64,000 bases of DNA from NCBI GenBank assembly GCA_040285825.1, contig JAUPSS010000002.1, positions 1,054,001-1,118,000 of the forward strand. The letters run 5' to 3'. The notes beneath the pieces were generated by a model that was not told the DNA's origin, made no database searches, and worked only from the letters and a program-made list of their open reading frames with translations. Shown one piece after another: positions 20,390 to 30,778 of this stretch. How positions within the stretch are numbered: position 1 is the stretch's first letter; every line of letters begins with the position of its first letter. The DNA comes from Eukaryota sp. TZLM1-RC. Taxonomy: Eukaryota; Metamonada: BaSk clade. A program made the translations under genes and the position numbers.

Positions 20390-21511
20390 CTACACTGTTG
20401 GCAGTAATTAGTCTCACTCAGACTAATTTTGTACTGAATTGTTTGTGCTTTCCGGACAATATTAGTCTCACTCAGACTAATTTTGCAGTGAGACTAATTC
20501 TGTACTGAGACTAATTTTGCAGTGAGACTAATTTTGTCTCGACCTTATTTCCTTTGACCACCAGACAAACAACATCTTTATCAATAAAAAACACTCAATC
20601 TATTCTAAAATATAACATTCATCCTCTTCTTCATCCTTCAGCTTAGTAATCTCCTGTTGTGTTATGAAATCTTCGGTTACTTGAATTTCCTCCTCTGAAT
20701 TATCGTCGAATCCCTGTACTTCAGTGAAATCATCGTCGTCACTCACATCTTCCCAGATATCTTCATAACAACCGAAACTCCTCCAGCAGTTCTTTGTGTA
20801 CCCATTCTACCCATTCAGCTCTCTTTCTACCTCTTCCGCTCCTGGCTTTTTAAAAAGAATTTTTCTTCACTGTACTGTTTTTGTACACGTTCTAGGGACA
20901 ATTTGTCCTTTTCCAACCTCCTATAAAACTGATGGCGGTTTTTCCACCAGTCTGATGCCTTTTGGATGTTGGCGTTTGAAGACGATCTGAAGTGCTCGGG
21001 AAACTGTTTGACAGTGGCAGCTTTCAACCCCTTTTCGGTGTTTTGTTCTTGTACCCATCTTTCCATCCACTCAAGAACCACTTTACGAGTTTGTTTGGTG
21101 GAAACTTGTTGAATTCGTCTTTTAGTTCCTGCAGTGGGAGACAACACAGCGTTTTCATCATGGTGTTGTATTTCAGGAAGTGGTAAGACGATAGGAGTGG
21201 AGGTATCTACTTCTGCAGAAGGAGGTGTAGTGTGAGCCGTGCTAGAGCGTTGAGCCCGTGCAAAAGATTGTACGAGAGGAGAACCCGAGAAAAGACCGTT
21301 CATTAGTAAGAGAAAAAATGAATAAAAAATGATTGGTACAAAATTTTATAAGTTTTTGAAAAAAGTACTGGAAAAATGTTTATGAAACTCAGGACAAAAT
21401 TAGTCTCACAAAGACGATTTTGAATGGTCATTGGACAAAATTAGTCTCACTCAGACTAATTTTGCAGTGAGACTAATTTGGCAGTGAGACTAATTACTGC
21501 CAACAGTGTAG
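20390..21511. mobile_element. DNA transposon with palindrome-array ends
   Basis: Terminal inverted repeats CTACACTGTTGGCAGTAATT at 20390 and its complement ending at 21511. Inside each end are arrays of the same TTAGTCTCASTGAGACTAA units (20400-20545 and 21390-21500) seen in the MITE at 14438-14967. Unlike the MITE it carries a coding region (about 20620-21303, minus). It lies within retroelement B. I could not read an unambiguous target duplication. Confidence 0.75.
20620..21303 (-). pseudogene. Transposon-encoded DNA-binding protein, probably transposase-related
   Basis: The main frame (21303-20827, 158 codons, ATG at 21303) has a Ser/Thr/Pro-rich start. Then a helical basic segment follows with Trp spacing (LEWMERW, ASDWWKNRHQFYRRL) like the N-terminal DNA-binding part of some protist DDE transposases. 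It stops near 20827. Further frames continue with a basic GRGRKRAEWVEWVHKELLEEF segment and a strongly acidic tail (20620-20790), so a frameshift or short intron separates them. No DDE catalytic core is present. It may be the DNA-binding partner or a deleted transposase. Confidence 0.4.
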
Positions 21512-22535
21512 ATAAATAAGTGATGACGTGGCATCACGTGATAACTGTAAAATACAAATAACTATCTAACTATGGCGAGGAGCCAACATAATTCTTCTAA
21601 AGTTCTTGCTTTAATTAAAAAATTACCAAAAGGTAAAGCTGCTGGACCATCAGGGATTTCGTTTGATATTTTGAAACCGCCTGCAATATGACAGCTGAAA
21701 TTGCAGATGGTTTAGCGTTTTATTTTCAACAATTGGTCTCTTTGAAAGTCGTTCCTCCTCCTGAGCTTACTGCTGCACGTCTCATTGCTTTAGTAAAACC
21801 TGGGAGTGAATTTAAACCTTCAGAGATTCGTTGCAGTAGGTGAATCTCTCTCGTTTGTTTGCCTCAATTATTTTCAGAATTGTGAAAAAGGCTGGTAAAT
21901 TTTTGTCGCCATTGATGGAGCTTCAGCTTTGATGCTCTAACATCTGACTTGTTTCTTAACTCCAAAGGAAACAATTTTATTTTCAATTTGGATTTCAGCA
22001 ATGTTTTCAACAGTAAAAAAAGCAATTTACGAAGTGATTGAAAGCATTTCCCTGAACTATCAAGTTATTTCTACTGGTTTTACGGTAAATCCAGTGAATT
22101 AGTATATGATGTATCTCTATAAAGTCTTCATCTGGTGTAAAGCAAGGGGATCCCTTGGGCCCATTATTATTTTATATTGCAATTCAGAAATCTTTGATAG
22201 CAATTAATGAAAACTACACTTCTCTAAAAATTGTAGGTTACATGGATGACATCTCCCTTATTGGTCCTTTTGATGTTGTCCAAAAAGTTTCAATTGAAAT
22301 TGCTTCACAATATGAAAATATAGGACTTCACTTGAATTTTCCGAAAGTGTTTATTAATTGGTAATGAATTCAAACAGTTTGAAATTAATAATTGTAAAAT
22401 TCCTTTTACCAATTATTCTCACGAAGCTTTTCGTTTTTTAGGTTGTTGGTTAGGAAATGTTGATGAAACAACTAAAACTCTTAACGAAATTGCTGAAAAA
22501 CTTGGTAATGAGCTTCAATCAATTTCTGAATCGGA

Positions 22536-25262
22536 ATACAATGAATTTGCTTTCGTTTTTAAATGATTTTTGGATCAATTATGTAAGGGAAGGTATGCTA
22601 TCAATATTCTTTGGGAATTTTTTGGTTCTTTTTGTCCTCCTTTTGAACAAAATTTCGTAAATAATTCCGAAGATTTAATTGATGAAGCACCGAGAAATCA
22701 GTCATCTGAGAAATTGAGTAAAATTTTTGAAGACAAATGCTTTGATAAAAAATGGTCTAGGGCTTTGTCTGCTTTAAGTCCCGGAGTTAAAGCTCCCAAC
22801 AATCAAGATACTAGGGGTAAACTGAAAATACTTCATCCATTGGAAGACCCTATAATGGATCAAAATTTTTACGGAACCTATTGGGAAAATTATCCATTGA
22901 TGGCATCAGAAGTATTTTCGATGATAAAAAAGAGACCACGCGGAAAGTCTGCCGGGCTTTCTGGTATTTCTATTGATCATGTAAAAGCCGCAATTATTTC
23001 ATCAGAGTATTGTCTTGTTTTATTAACCAAATTTTTTAACAGAATATTGACTGGTCAACTTAAATATCCAGAAGAATTAAGAAGTTCTCGTTTGACTGCA
23101 CTTGTCAAGAATTCAAAAATGGATGTTCGTCCTATTGCAGTCTCTGAGAGCTTACAAAATTATTTTTCTGCTTGTTGCTTAAGCAAGTTCAATGAAAAAG
23201 CAAAAAAGAATTTGTTGCCCTTTCAATAAGGAATTAATACCACTGATGGAGTTTCTTCAGCGATATTTGATACAGATGTATTATTTCGCCAAAATGAATC
23301 CAATGTTTGTATGTCATTGGATTTAGTAATACATTCAATTCACTCAGTCGTTGCAGTATCCATGGTGCTTTGTTGCAATATATGCCGGAATTAATACCGT
23401 ATTTCCGATCAACATATAGCACAAATTCTAATTTACATTTTGATAATTCCATTTTGAGTTCATCAAGTGGTGTAAAGCAAGGAGATCCATTAGGACCCTT
23501 TTTGTTTTGTTTGGCCATTCATCCTATTTCATTACAAATCCAAGAGATGTTTCCTTCGCTGATAATGATTGCATATATGGATGATGTTGTTCTTATAGGT
23601 GATTTAAATATTGTGAAAAAAGCAACTGTATGTTTTAAAGAATTATTTACCAAAATTAGTCCCCGACTTAATTTACTTAAATGTGTTTTGTTATCGAATT
23701 CTCCAGTTTCTACAATAGTTGTTGGTATTAAATTTCAAGCCAAATTATATTCAATTGATGCTATTCGTCATTTGGGTTCGTTTTTAGGAAATAATGATGA
23801 AATTACCAAAAAATTGTTTGAGATGTTGAACTCAATTTCCGATAAAATTGACCGAATGTTGACTTTATACAGAAACATATCAAATTTACCATTATAAGAC
23901 TGTGATTTAATTCCAACTTCAATCATATATTTCGATCTACAAATCCTCTTGTCACTAGGCCTTTGGCTCAGAAGTTTAATGAGTCACGTGCAAAAGTTTT
24001 GTCACAATTACTGGGATGTAAAATGTTCCAAATTCCAGACCATGCTTATCTTAGTCCACATTATGGTGGTTTAGGGTGGACGAAGGCTTCTATTCTTACC
24101 TCGTGTGCTTTTGTTGGTGGATGCAGAAATGCAATCTTTGAGTTTTCCGAAAGATTTGCAGATTGGGCAGATTTATTGATGACAACGCAAAGTTCCACTG
24201 TTTTTGCATGAAATGAAGAAATTTCAAAAATTGATGTAGTCGATGCTTTCCCCAATCATTCAATGGCAATATTCCAGAAAACAATCTTTTAAATATAAAA
24301 TACACTCTTCGAACATTACAGAAACGATTGACTGGAATGTATAAAAATGATCTTTATAATAATATATGCTGCTCGGCTGTTTTAAATCAAGATCTTCACT
24401 CATTGTTATTGGAAAAGGGTGTTTGCGAAAATAAGTCATAGGATTCTTCACTTTTTTTAACCATTGTACCACGAAGATTTAGATTGTGTGCCACTAATGA
24501 AGCATTTGTAACAAAAGTGAGATTATATTTGAATATCCCCATTAATCAATTATTATCAAAAGAGAAATGTATTTGTTCGAATTCACCTCAACTCACTTTG
24601 CGCCATGCTCTGAATTGTTCTAAATTGATAACTTATCGTTCTTCATTACATGATGCTGTTAGAGACACTGTTTTCAATATGGCACAAACTGCAAGAATAT
24701 CGTGTATCAAAGAGCCTCTGCTGAAGGAAACACTTTCTCTGAATATTTTTGGTTCTGATGATAGAGGTGATGTATACTGTGATTGGATTGATAATTCTGA
24801 AGCTATTGTTGACTTTGTCTCATGTAATGTTGCAAATGATACTTTGGTTCACAGAAGAAAACTTAATTCTGTGAGTGCTCTTGATTTTAAAGCAAAAGAA
24901 AAACATCGAAAATATGATAAAGATATTGAAGAGGCTAATGCTGATAGAAATACACAGCTGGTTTTTATTGCTTTCCCATTTTCGATAAACGGAAGATTAT
25001 CAGTAGAAGCAGGAACTTTTTTGAATGATTTCCAAAAAATGGTTCAAGAAAAAACAATGAAAAGTTTTGATATTTTTTTATGCCGATCGCGGATTCAATT
25101 TGCCATTATTATTAGATTACCTCGGTTTTTCAATCGAATTAGAGAAGCTTTAGCTAGACAGCAAGCAGATCAAAATTTTGTAGAGGAAATTTTGGTTCAA
25201 TGATATTCGTCCCATTAGTTATGAGTTAATTTAATTAAGTGTGCATGTTCAATAAATATAAA
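22536..25262 (+). mobile_element. Retroelement A copy 2, 5'-truncated and decayed
   Basis: A plus-strand insertion inside element B, collinear with 54283-57010. It begins at NEFAFVF. It has GKSAGLSGIS (about 22950), a stop at 23227 and a frameshift near 23320 where the catalytic motif A should be. GVKQGDPLGP (about 23475) and YMDDVV (about 23575) follow. The C-terminal part has the zinc motif CICSNSPQLTLRHALNC (about 24570-24620) and the RLE core RGDVYCDW...IVDF (about 24765-24820), ending with EEILVQ at 25203. The A AAT TTA heptamer next to the RT stop is at 23882-23888, but a TGA then closes the -1 frame. Pseudogene. Confidence 0.85.
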
Positions 25263-26663
25263 AAAAATAGAGAAACATATCAATTTTTTATTTTGAAAAT
25301 TTGTTATTCCGGAAAAATTACTCACTTATTGTAATCGACAGCACCATCTTTGTCTATTAATTTTTGTCCATCATTTAATCAACTTCGTGTAACTTTCTTT
25401 GCTTCCCAATTAGAAGTAAATCCTGATCTAATTCGAGCCCACTTGTTCTCGTCTTCACAATTTGGTGGTATTGGCTTTACTAAATCTTCAATTCTTTGTC
25501 AAACAGCTTTTTGGTGGTGGCAAAAATTTTATTTTTGAATTTCTCAATCGTTTTCCTGAAGATAGCCATTTGCTTAGTCCATCATTTTCAAAATATTTGT
25601 ATGACCTTGTTGTTGCTATAAATAAAATTGTACCAGAAATTTGGTGTTAATGTTTTCCCGACTCAGTTCAAGAGATTCATCTACGAAATTTAGTTAATTT
25701 AAGGTATTGTGTGAAGAAGCTTTAACCAAAACTGACAGTAATATTTGAAGGCTTGGATTATGAAGTACGTTTTGGCATGGCCAAACAAAAAAATCCCGCT
25801 TTTGCAAATCTTTTACTGGATGTTTGTAAAAGTTCTGCGTCTTGTTTAATTAATCATGTACTAAGAATTTTTGGTTTGTTTCTAGTTGACCCTTTTTTTT
25901 CATTATCTATGCGTCTTCGATCTTTTATTTGGGCTGATAATCTTCCCTATGGTTTAATTTGTAAATGTGGAAAGACTGTCACTCCAACCCATTTGTTTAA
26001 CTGTAATCGTTTTATTACTTTTAGATCAAAAGTGCATGATGCAGTCCGTGATCAGCTCTATTGTATGTTTAAGTCTTACAAGATCGAATCCTTTTTAGAA
26101 CCTTTGCTTTCAAATGTGGCTGATGAAGCTGACAGAAATTCTTTTGGTGACAGCCGCGGTGATGTGTTAGTTCCCGGTCTTGATGGATCAATGATCATTA
26201 TTGACGTCAGATCTACTGATGTATCAAACAGCTCAAATAAAAAATTCGCACCATCTTATAGTTCACCTTTACGTAGCGCTGAAGAAGCGAAAATTATCAA
26301 ATATACTGAAAAAATCAATAATCTGAATTCCAACTCACATACTCAATACATTCTTTGTCCTTTTGCTTTTTATTTAATTGGAACCTTGGGTAATACTGCG
26401 TTATCTTTTATAGACGATTTTTCATCTATTGTCAAAAACAGAACTGGAAGAATATTTGACCGAACCTTTTGGCAAAATAGAATTGTATTTTCTATTTTTA
26501 AAGGAATGCATAGTCTTGTTTCTAGCTCGTTGTTATCACTAGGAAGATTTCATGAAGAAAATGATGTAGGTAAATTTTCGATGGTAGATGTGGAGTTTGA
26601 GGAAATTGATTTTTAGTTTTTAATAGTTTCTTTTGAATAAAATAATAAATAAAAAAAGTTCTG

Positions 26664-27235
26664 TCAAAACAATTTGTCAACAATTCTTCCTGTTAGTTGT
26701 TTCACATTTTCAACAAAATCATCCAAGAAAGATAAAGTAAGTGGTCCAAGCGTGCCATGTAGGGAAAAAGCAAATGGGCAAAGGGCATAAAGAGTATGCG
26801 ATTCAGCATTTAAGGATGTCAACTTTGCTTTATATATATCAATTTTAGAATATTCGGCAACGGACAGCGGATTCTTGTGTTTTGACTGAGCTAATGGTAT
26901 GAAAGAATTATTACACACATCAGTGGATCCCACATCAGTAATAATGGTAGTACCTTCAAGTCCTTCAAGCACTCAATCACCTCTATTTCGACCAAACAAA
27001 TTCAAAGTGACTTCATCAACCAAACGAGAGAGTAATGGTTCTAAATAGGAAACAATTCTGTGTGACTTTGACATGCAATAGAGTTGATCAGTAACTGCAT
27101 CTTGGATTTTTGATCAGAGAGTAATAAAGTGTTTACAATTAACAAGATGATTGGAGAAATTTTTGATCCACATTTGCACATCAAATTATGAGGCAGGTTA
27201 TCGAGCCAATAAGCAGTGTAAAAAGAAGTTGAACA
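26664..27235 (-). mobile_element. Retroelement B fragment, tail-to-tail with the plus copy
   Basis: Minus-strand B endonuclease region (zinc motif near 27150-27180, RLE remnant near 26930-26980), closely similar to 43812-44333. It faces the plus-strand B copy ending at about 26640, so the two form an inverted pair about 25 bases apart. Broken by stops near 26970 and 27110. Confidence 0.75.
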
Positions 27236-27668
27236 CAGTTGTTACTAGTTGAAATAATTCGAAGGTTTTTGCATAGTTTTCAGGTAGAGATGGGAAAATA
27301 CTTGATTCAAACTAGAAATTGAACTTGGGTTGTGTCAACTCAAGTGGGAATCAGGAAGCAATACGAATTTTCGAATAGCATTTTGTCCAACTCACGTTCA
27401 ATGAACTCGATTCAAAGTGATCTCAATGATTGGTTCAGGAGACTGCTCATCTTATTTTTGCTCCCATGCAACATAATCGGAATGTTGGTGCTGTTGTCCT
27501 TGCTGACATGGTTTGTTATAACTGGTCATCATTGTTGGTTGAGAAAAATTATCACCATATGTCATTACCACCAGGAGAGAACAAACAAAATCAGTTAAAA
27601 GCTTTTTTGTGGTGTTTTCTTATAGATGGCAATTTGATTTTGGTATTTTCAAACAACAAAAACTTGGT
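27236..27668. other. Upstream region of phosphomannomutase
   Basis: Overlapping plus-strand ORFs of 88-108 codons occur (27332-27756), but they run through the promoter and start of the next gene in other frames, and I see no domain in them. The stretch 27420-27620 has somewhat protein-like composition and could be a decayed gene. Confidence 0.3.
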
Positions 27669-27730
27669 CCCTCTACATCAACGTAAAGGATTCTATTATT
27701 GCATTGTTACAGACATTATCTGTAAAAATG
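27669..27730 (+). promoter_or_regulatory. Promoter-like motif P1 and start-proximal block of phosphomannomutase
   Basis: TCTACATCAACGTAAA at about 27672-27687, then a block AGACATTATCTGTAAAAATG ending in the start codon (27711-27730). The second block fits AGACATYATYTGTAARAATG, which also ends in the ATG of the SAC3-like gene. LSM12 has the same block with one change (AGACAATATCTGTAAGAATG). About 70 bases upstream of the SAC3-like gene align with this region. Confidence 0.55.
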
Positions 27731-28462
27731 ACCAGAAGTACTCTCATATTGTTTGACATTGATGGCACTCTTACACCTGCACGAGACTCTGCCTCACCTG
27801 AAATGCTCTCTCTTCTGCAGTCTTTGCGAAAGCGTTACACTGTCGGTATTGTGGGAGGAAGTGATGCTGAAAAACAGAAAGAACAACTAGGCCCATCCGT
27901 GCACTTAGATTATGACTATGTTTTTGCTGAAAATGGTCTTGTTGCATACAAAGATGGTACATTATTCCATGAAGGATCCATGGTTAATTTTCTTGGTGAA
28001 CAACGGATGCAAACACTTATAAACTCCATTCTGTTAGAGTTGTCGAAGATTGAATTACCATTTAAGAGAGGAACCTTTATTGAATTTAGAACAGGGATGT
28101 TGAATGTGTCACCTGTAGGGAGGAGTGTATCATCTGAGGAAAGACTAGCATTTTACAAGTATGATCAACAGCATCACATTAGGGAAAAACTTATTGACAT
28201 TCTTAAAGATATCTTTGCAGGTTGGGGACTGTGTTTTTCAATTGGAGGTCAAGTGTCATTTGATGTGTTCCCACAAGGATGGGATAAGACGTATTGTTTG
28301 CAGTTTTTGAACGAATACAAAGATATTCACTTTTTTGGGGACAAAACGTCTCCTGGAGGAAATGATTATGAGATTTATTCTCATCCAAATGTACACGGAC
28401 ACTCAGTTACTAGTCCAGATGATACTGTTCAACAGCTGAAATCTTTGTTTGAATTTGAATAA
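27728..28462 (+). CDS. PMM: Phosphomannomutase
   Basis: This 244-residue cytosolic enzyme of the HAD superfamily interconverts mannose-6-phosphate and mannose-1-phosphate for GDP-mannose, N-glycan and GPI synthesis. The catalytic FDIDGTLT motif (Asp10 nucleophile, Asp12 acid/base) is followed by IVGGSD, YVFAENG and FIEFRTGMLNVSP.GR (substrate cap). Then come SFDVFPQGWDKTYCL and the metal-binding HFFGDKTSPGGNDYEIY; all match eukaryotic PMM in order and spacing. Length is normal for the family (246-262). The ATG at 27728 carries the conserved start-proximal block. It converges on the PSMG4-like gene with only 16 bases between the stops. Single exon, intact. Confidence 0.95.
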   Translation: MTRSTLILFDIDGTLTPARDSASPEMLSLLQSLRKRYTVGIVGGSDAEKQKEQLGPSVHLDYDYVFAENGLVAYKDGTLFHEGSMVNFLGEQRMQTLINSILLELSKIELPFKRGTFIEFRTGMLNVSPVGRSVSSEERLAFYKYDQQHHIREKLIDILKDIFAGWGLCFSIGGQVSFDVFPQGWDKTYCLQFLNEYKDIHFFGDKTSPGGNDYEIYSHPNVHGHSVTSPDDTVQQLKSLFEFE

Positions 28463-28478
28463 ACTTTATGTATGTGTA

Positions 28479-28805
28479 TTATAATTGTAGCAACTCTACA
28501 AGAGTTCTTTCGACAATAAGCCAAGTTTCATATTCATGAGTGGTTAGGTTACCAGATATCGTGATAGGAATCGAGAATCGTTTACTTAATCTACACGCCA
28601 TATCGTTGACGAATCCTGAATCGTCGCTTCCTATGAGAGTGGTAACAGAAGAAGATTCATCATCTCGTCTAGAGGGGAAGCTTTGAGACAACAAAACCAT
28701 ATCCGATGTTGACCCAAACCAACAAAATGCAGATTTGTCAAGTCGAGAGACCATACATGATATAATCTGGTCGTTGAAGTTGAGTTGTTTCGTATGTGTT
28801 TGCAT
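28479..28805 (-). CDS. PSMG4: Proteasome assembly chaperone 4-like protein
   Basis: This 108-residue protein aligns by eye with PSMG4/PAC4, which with PSMG3 helps build the 20S proteasome alpha ring. It shows a strand pattern ending in AFCWFGST (family F.W+G), a Leu-rich strand, SSVTTLIGSDDS, then MACRLSKRFSIPITISGNL (family A.RL.KR....V.VS.NL) and the C-terminal helix with VER. Length matches the family (about 110-125). ATG at 28805 is the only reasonable start. It overlaps nothing but its 3' end lies 16 bases from the stop of phosphomannomutase. Its start is only about 40 bases from the start of the next, divergent micro-gene. Confidence 0.7.
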   Translation of the reverse strand: MQTHTKQLNFNDQIISCMVSRLDKSAFCWFGSTSDMVLLSQSFPSRRDDESSSVTTLIGSDDSGFVNDMACRLSKRFSIPITISGNLTTHEYETWLIVERTLVELLQL

Positions 28806-28847
28806 CCACTATAACAAATATTGATATAATAAGAATAATAAACACAG

Positions 28848-29068
28848 ATGACCCAATCTATTGAGTGAATCAATTGTTTTTGTTTTTATTAACAGGGAAA
28901 AAACTGGGCTACAGCTACTTGGAACCAATTCACCTATACCAGATGATTCTCACAACATTGGTTGTTTTAACATGTTTAGCATATAAGATCGACAATGTGC
29001 AAACAAGAACGATAGGACACTGTAAGGTGATTAGTGACGAAATAATAATCACCAGAATGGGCAAATAA
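28848..29068 (+). CDS. Possible micro-gene with two tiny introns
   Basis: Proposed exons 28848-28864, 28896-28960 and 28980-29068 are joined over introns of 31 nt (GTGAAT...TTAACAG) and 19 nt (GTTGTT...TTTAG). They give 57 in-phase codons including the stop. The first intron has a pyrimidine-rich tract and a proper AG; the second is shorter than any other intron in the window. The peptide ends in a strand-rich, basic segment. I recognise no family. It is divergent from the PSMG4-like gene (start-to-start about 40 bases) and lies 70 bases from the 3' end of Sas10. An alternative is an unspliced 67-codon ORF with no ATG. Confidence 0.3.
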
Positions 29069-29137
29069 TAAAATTCCAAGTCATACGTGAATTAATTTAT
29101 GAATTGCTTATTTAAAACTAAATATACTAAAATAAAA

Positions 29138-30724
29138 CTAAATTTTTCTACTTCTCTTGACGTTTTTCTTTATAGACCCAGACTCACCACTATAATTGCT
29201 ACGATCGCCTTTAACTCTTCTCTTTCCAGAATCACTCTTTTTCTTTTTCTTATCATATTGTCCCCTGTATTTAACTCTTGGGTTCCTACTGGCTTTGGAG
29301 TGATGGGCTGTGAGACCTTTATTCTTATTGATTTCCCAAGAAGTCTTTCTCCTTCCGTCAGCTTCTTGATCCATCTCTGGCAACTGTGGGGTATAATTTG
29401 AGTCCAAATCGTCTTCGATATCAGACAACTCGTCATCAACATCATCCAATTTCCCTTCTTCATTGTCAGAAAACCCACCAAATCTCTCCAAATCACCCTC
29501 TTCGATTCTTGATTGTTTCAAAGATCTTGGCTCAGAGTACGGAAGGTCAGCATCAGGATTGAGGTTGGGTTTCTTTGATTTCGAACCAAGAAGTTGACTA
29601 AATTGTCTCTTCTTCCCTGCAGTACCATCAATCAAATTTGATTCCTCTTCCAGCAAATCAGCCAAATCATCAGTAAATTCCATATTAGTAACCCCTTCCA
29701 ATCCATTTTTGACCCTCTTCTTCTTCTTTCCCTTGTTAACACGGGTCATGAGCTCTTCTTCAGCCGCTTCATGTTCCAGATCAGCAGCTAGAGCCTCGCG
29801 GTCAATGTTAACTAAACTTTCCACCTCTTCTGGGGCCTCAGTAAACTCGTAAGAAAGTTCTTTAAACATTTTAGACTTTCGAACTCTTGCTTGTTGTTGC
29901 TTCTCTAATAGTTCTTGTTTTTCTTGTTCCATAAGTTCCATTCCAGAAATGCGTGGTGGTCTGTAGACTTCTGATGACCCCTCATCATTGCTGACGTCAT
30001 CAAGATCAGAATCTGCTTGACTCATTTCATCTTCCTCAATCATAGCGTCAGGATTTGGTTTAAGGTGTTCTTCAGTTGATTGGTGCTTACTGGCACCCAA
30101 AATTCTATTTATAGTGTGTTTTACTCGAGATTCAAGGTCAATCGTTCGCTCCAAGTAAAGTCTAAGAGTGATTAACTGCTTAACCACAGGATGATTGGCG
30201 ACTGGTTTGTTTCTAATCTTGAGTAGCAAATAGAAAGTGCAGTTCATACAATAGTTGAGGAGTAAGTGGTATTTAGTGGTGAGAAGGGAGATTCCCTGCT
30301 CTAGATCTTCAGAATGAGGTGATGATTTGTCCAAATGTTCTCGAAGAAGCTTAGCTTCCTTCAGGAGTTCAGCCACACGTTGTCTAGTAGAAACTAGGTT
30401 AGATTTGAGGGAAGCTAAAAGTTTGGGGAGTTCAAGGGCATCAGATTCCTTGAAAGAAGGTTCCTGGGAAGTAGATGTGGTAGGAAGAACAGCAGTTCCA
30501 GTGTGATCTGTTGAGTTGGAAGCAGAGAGGGAAGACTTTGAGACAAGAGCGATGGGTTCAAAATCGTCATCATCAAGCATAGAAACCTGCTGCTCACGAA
30601 TACGAGCAGCTTCAATAGCTTCTAATTCTTCAGGGTCTTCATCAGAAGAGCTCATTTCAGCATCAGCATTCCCCTGATAGTAAGAGCTCTTCTTCCTGCC
30701 CCAATCTTGTTGATGATCACTCAT
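29138..30724 (-). CDS. UTP3: Sas10/Utp3 small-subunit processome protein
   Basis: This 528-residue nucleolar protein belongs to the SSU processome and is needed for 18S rRNA maturation. The order of parts fits the family. An acidic N-terminus (SSSDEDPEE, DDDDFE) is followed by the Sas10/Utp3 helical domain at about residues 95-200 (KLLASLKSNL...LLTTKYHLLLNYCMNCTFYLLLK.R). Then comes a long charged region with KKKKR nuclear-localisation-like stretches. The diagnostic C-terminal domain RKTSWEINKNKGLT.H..K..RNPRVK.R is followed by a basic tail. ATG at 30724 follows an intergenic gap of only 54 bases shared with divergent TELO2. Single exon, intact. Confidence 0.88.
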   Translation of the reverse strand: MSDHQQDWGRKKSSYYQGNADAEMSSSDEDPEELEAIEAARIREQQVSMLDDDDFEPIALVSKSSLSASNSTDHTGTAVLPTTSTSQEPSFKESDALELPKLLASLKSNLVSTRQRVAELLKEAKLLREHLDKSSPHSEDLEQGISLLTTKYHLLLNYCMNCTFYLLLKIRNKPVANHPVVKQLITLRLYLERTIDLESRVKHTINRILGASKHQSTEEHLKPNPDAMIEEDEMSQADSDLDDVSNDEGSSEVYRPPRISGMELMEQEKQELLEKQQQARVRKSKMFKELSYEFTEAPEEVESLVNIDREALAADLEHEAAEEELMTRVNKGKKKKRVKNGLEGVTNMEFTDDLADLLEEESNLIDGTAGKKRQFSQLLGSKSKKPNLNPDADLPYSEPRSLKQSRIEEGDLERFGGFSDNEEGKLDDVDDELSDIEDDLDSNYTPQLPEMDQEADGRRKTSWEINKNKGLTAHHSKASRNPRVKYRGQYDKKKKKSDSGKRRVKGDRSNYSGESGSIKKNVKRSRKI

Positions 30725-30778
30725 GTAACACAGAAAAAATACACTTGAATTGAAATTATATATTGTTCAATTAATTCA
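30725..30778. promoter_or_regulatory. 54-bp bidirectional promoter between UTP3 and TELO2
   Basis: The two divergent starts at 30724 (minus) and 30779 (plus) leave just 54 AT-rich bases, containing TATATATTG-like sequence. Both promoters and both 5' leaders must lie here or inside the genes. No P1 or P2 motif is visible. Confidence 0.5.

Larger units (their letters stand above)
19923..26640 (+). mobile_element. Retroelement B copy, split by two later insertions
   Basis: Three blocks read as one decayed plus-strand B element. Block 1 (19923-20285) has an N-terminal region ending in PTPLTVEKLKKLHPEE. Block 2 (about 21586-22535) has the RT start KGKAAGPSGIS, a palm remnant GVKQGDPLGP (about 22140) and YMDDI (about 22240), and the thumb FRFLGCWLGNVDE. 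Block 3 (25265-26640) completes the thumb and carries the zinc motif CKCG......H...C (about 25960-26010) and the RLE core RGDVLVPGL...IIIDV (about 26157-26210). The last ORF, 25753-26616, is open for 287 codons and is the best preserved B endonuclease domain in the window. Block 1/2 is split by DNA including the transposon 20390-21511, and block 2/3 by retroelement A (22536-25262). Confidence 0.8.

Noticed and set aside
27332-27756. Protein-coding ORFs before phosphomannomutase
   Set aside because: They overlap the promoter block and the start of the gene in other frames and show no domain.
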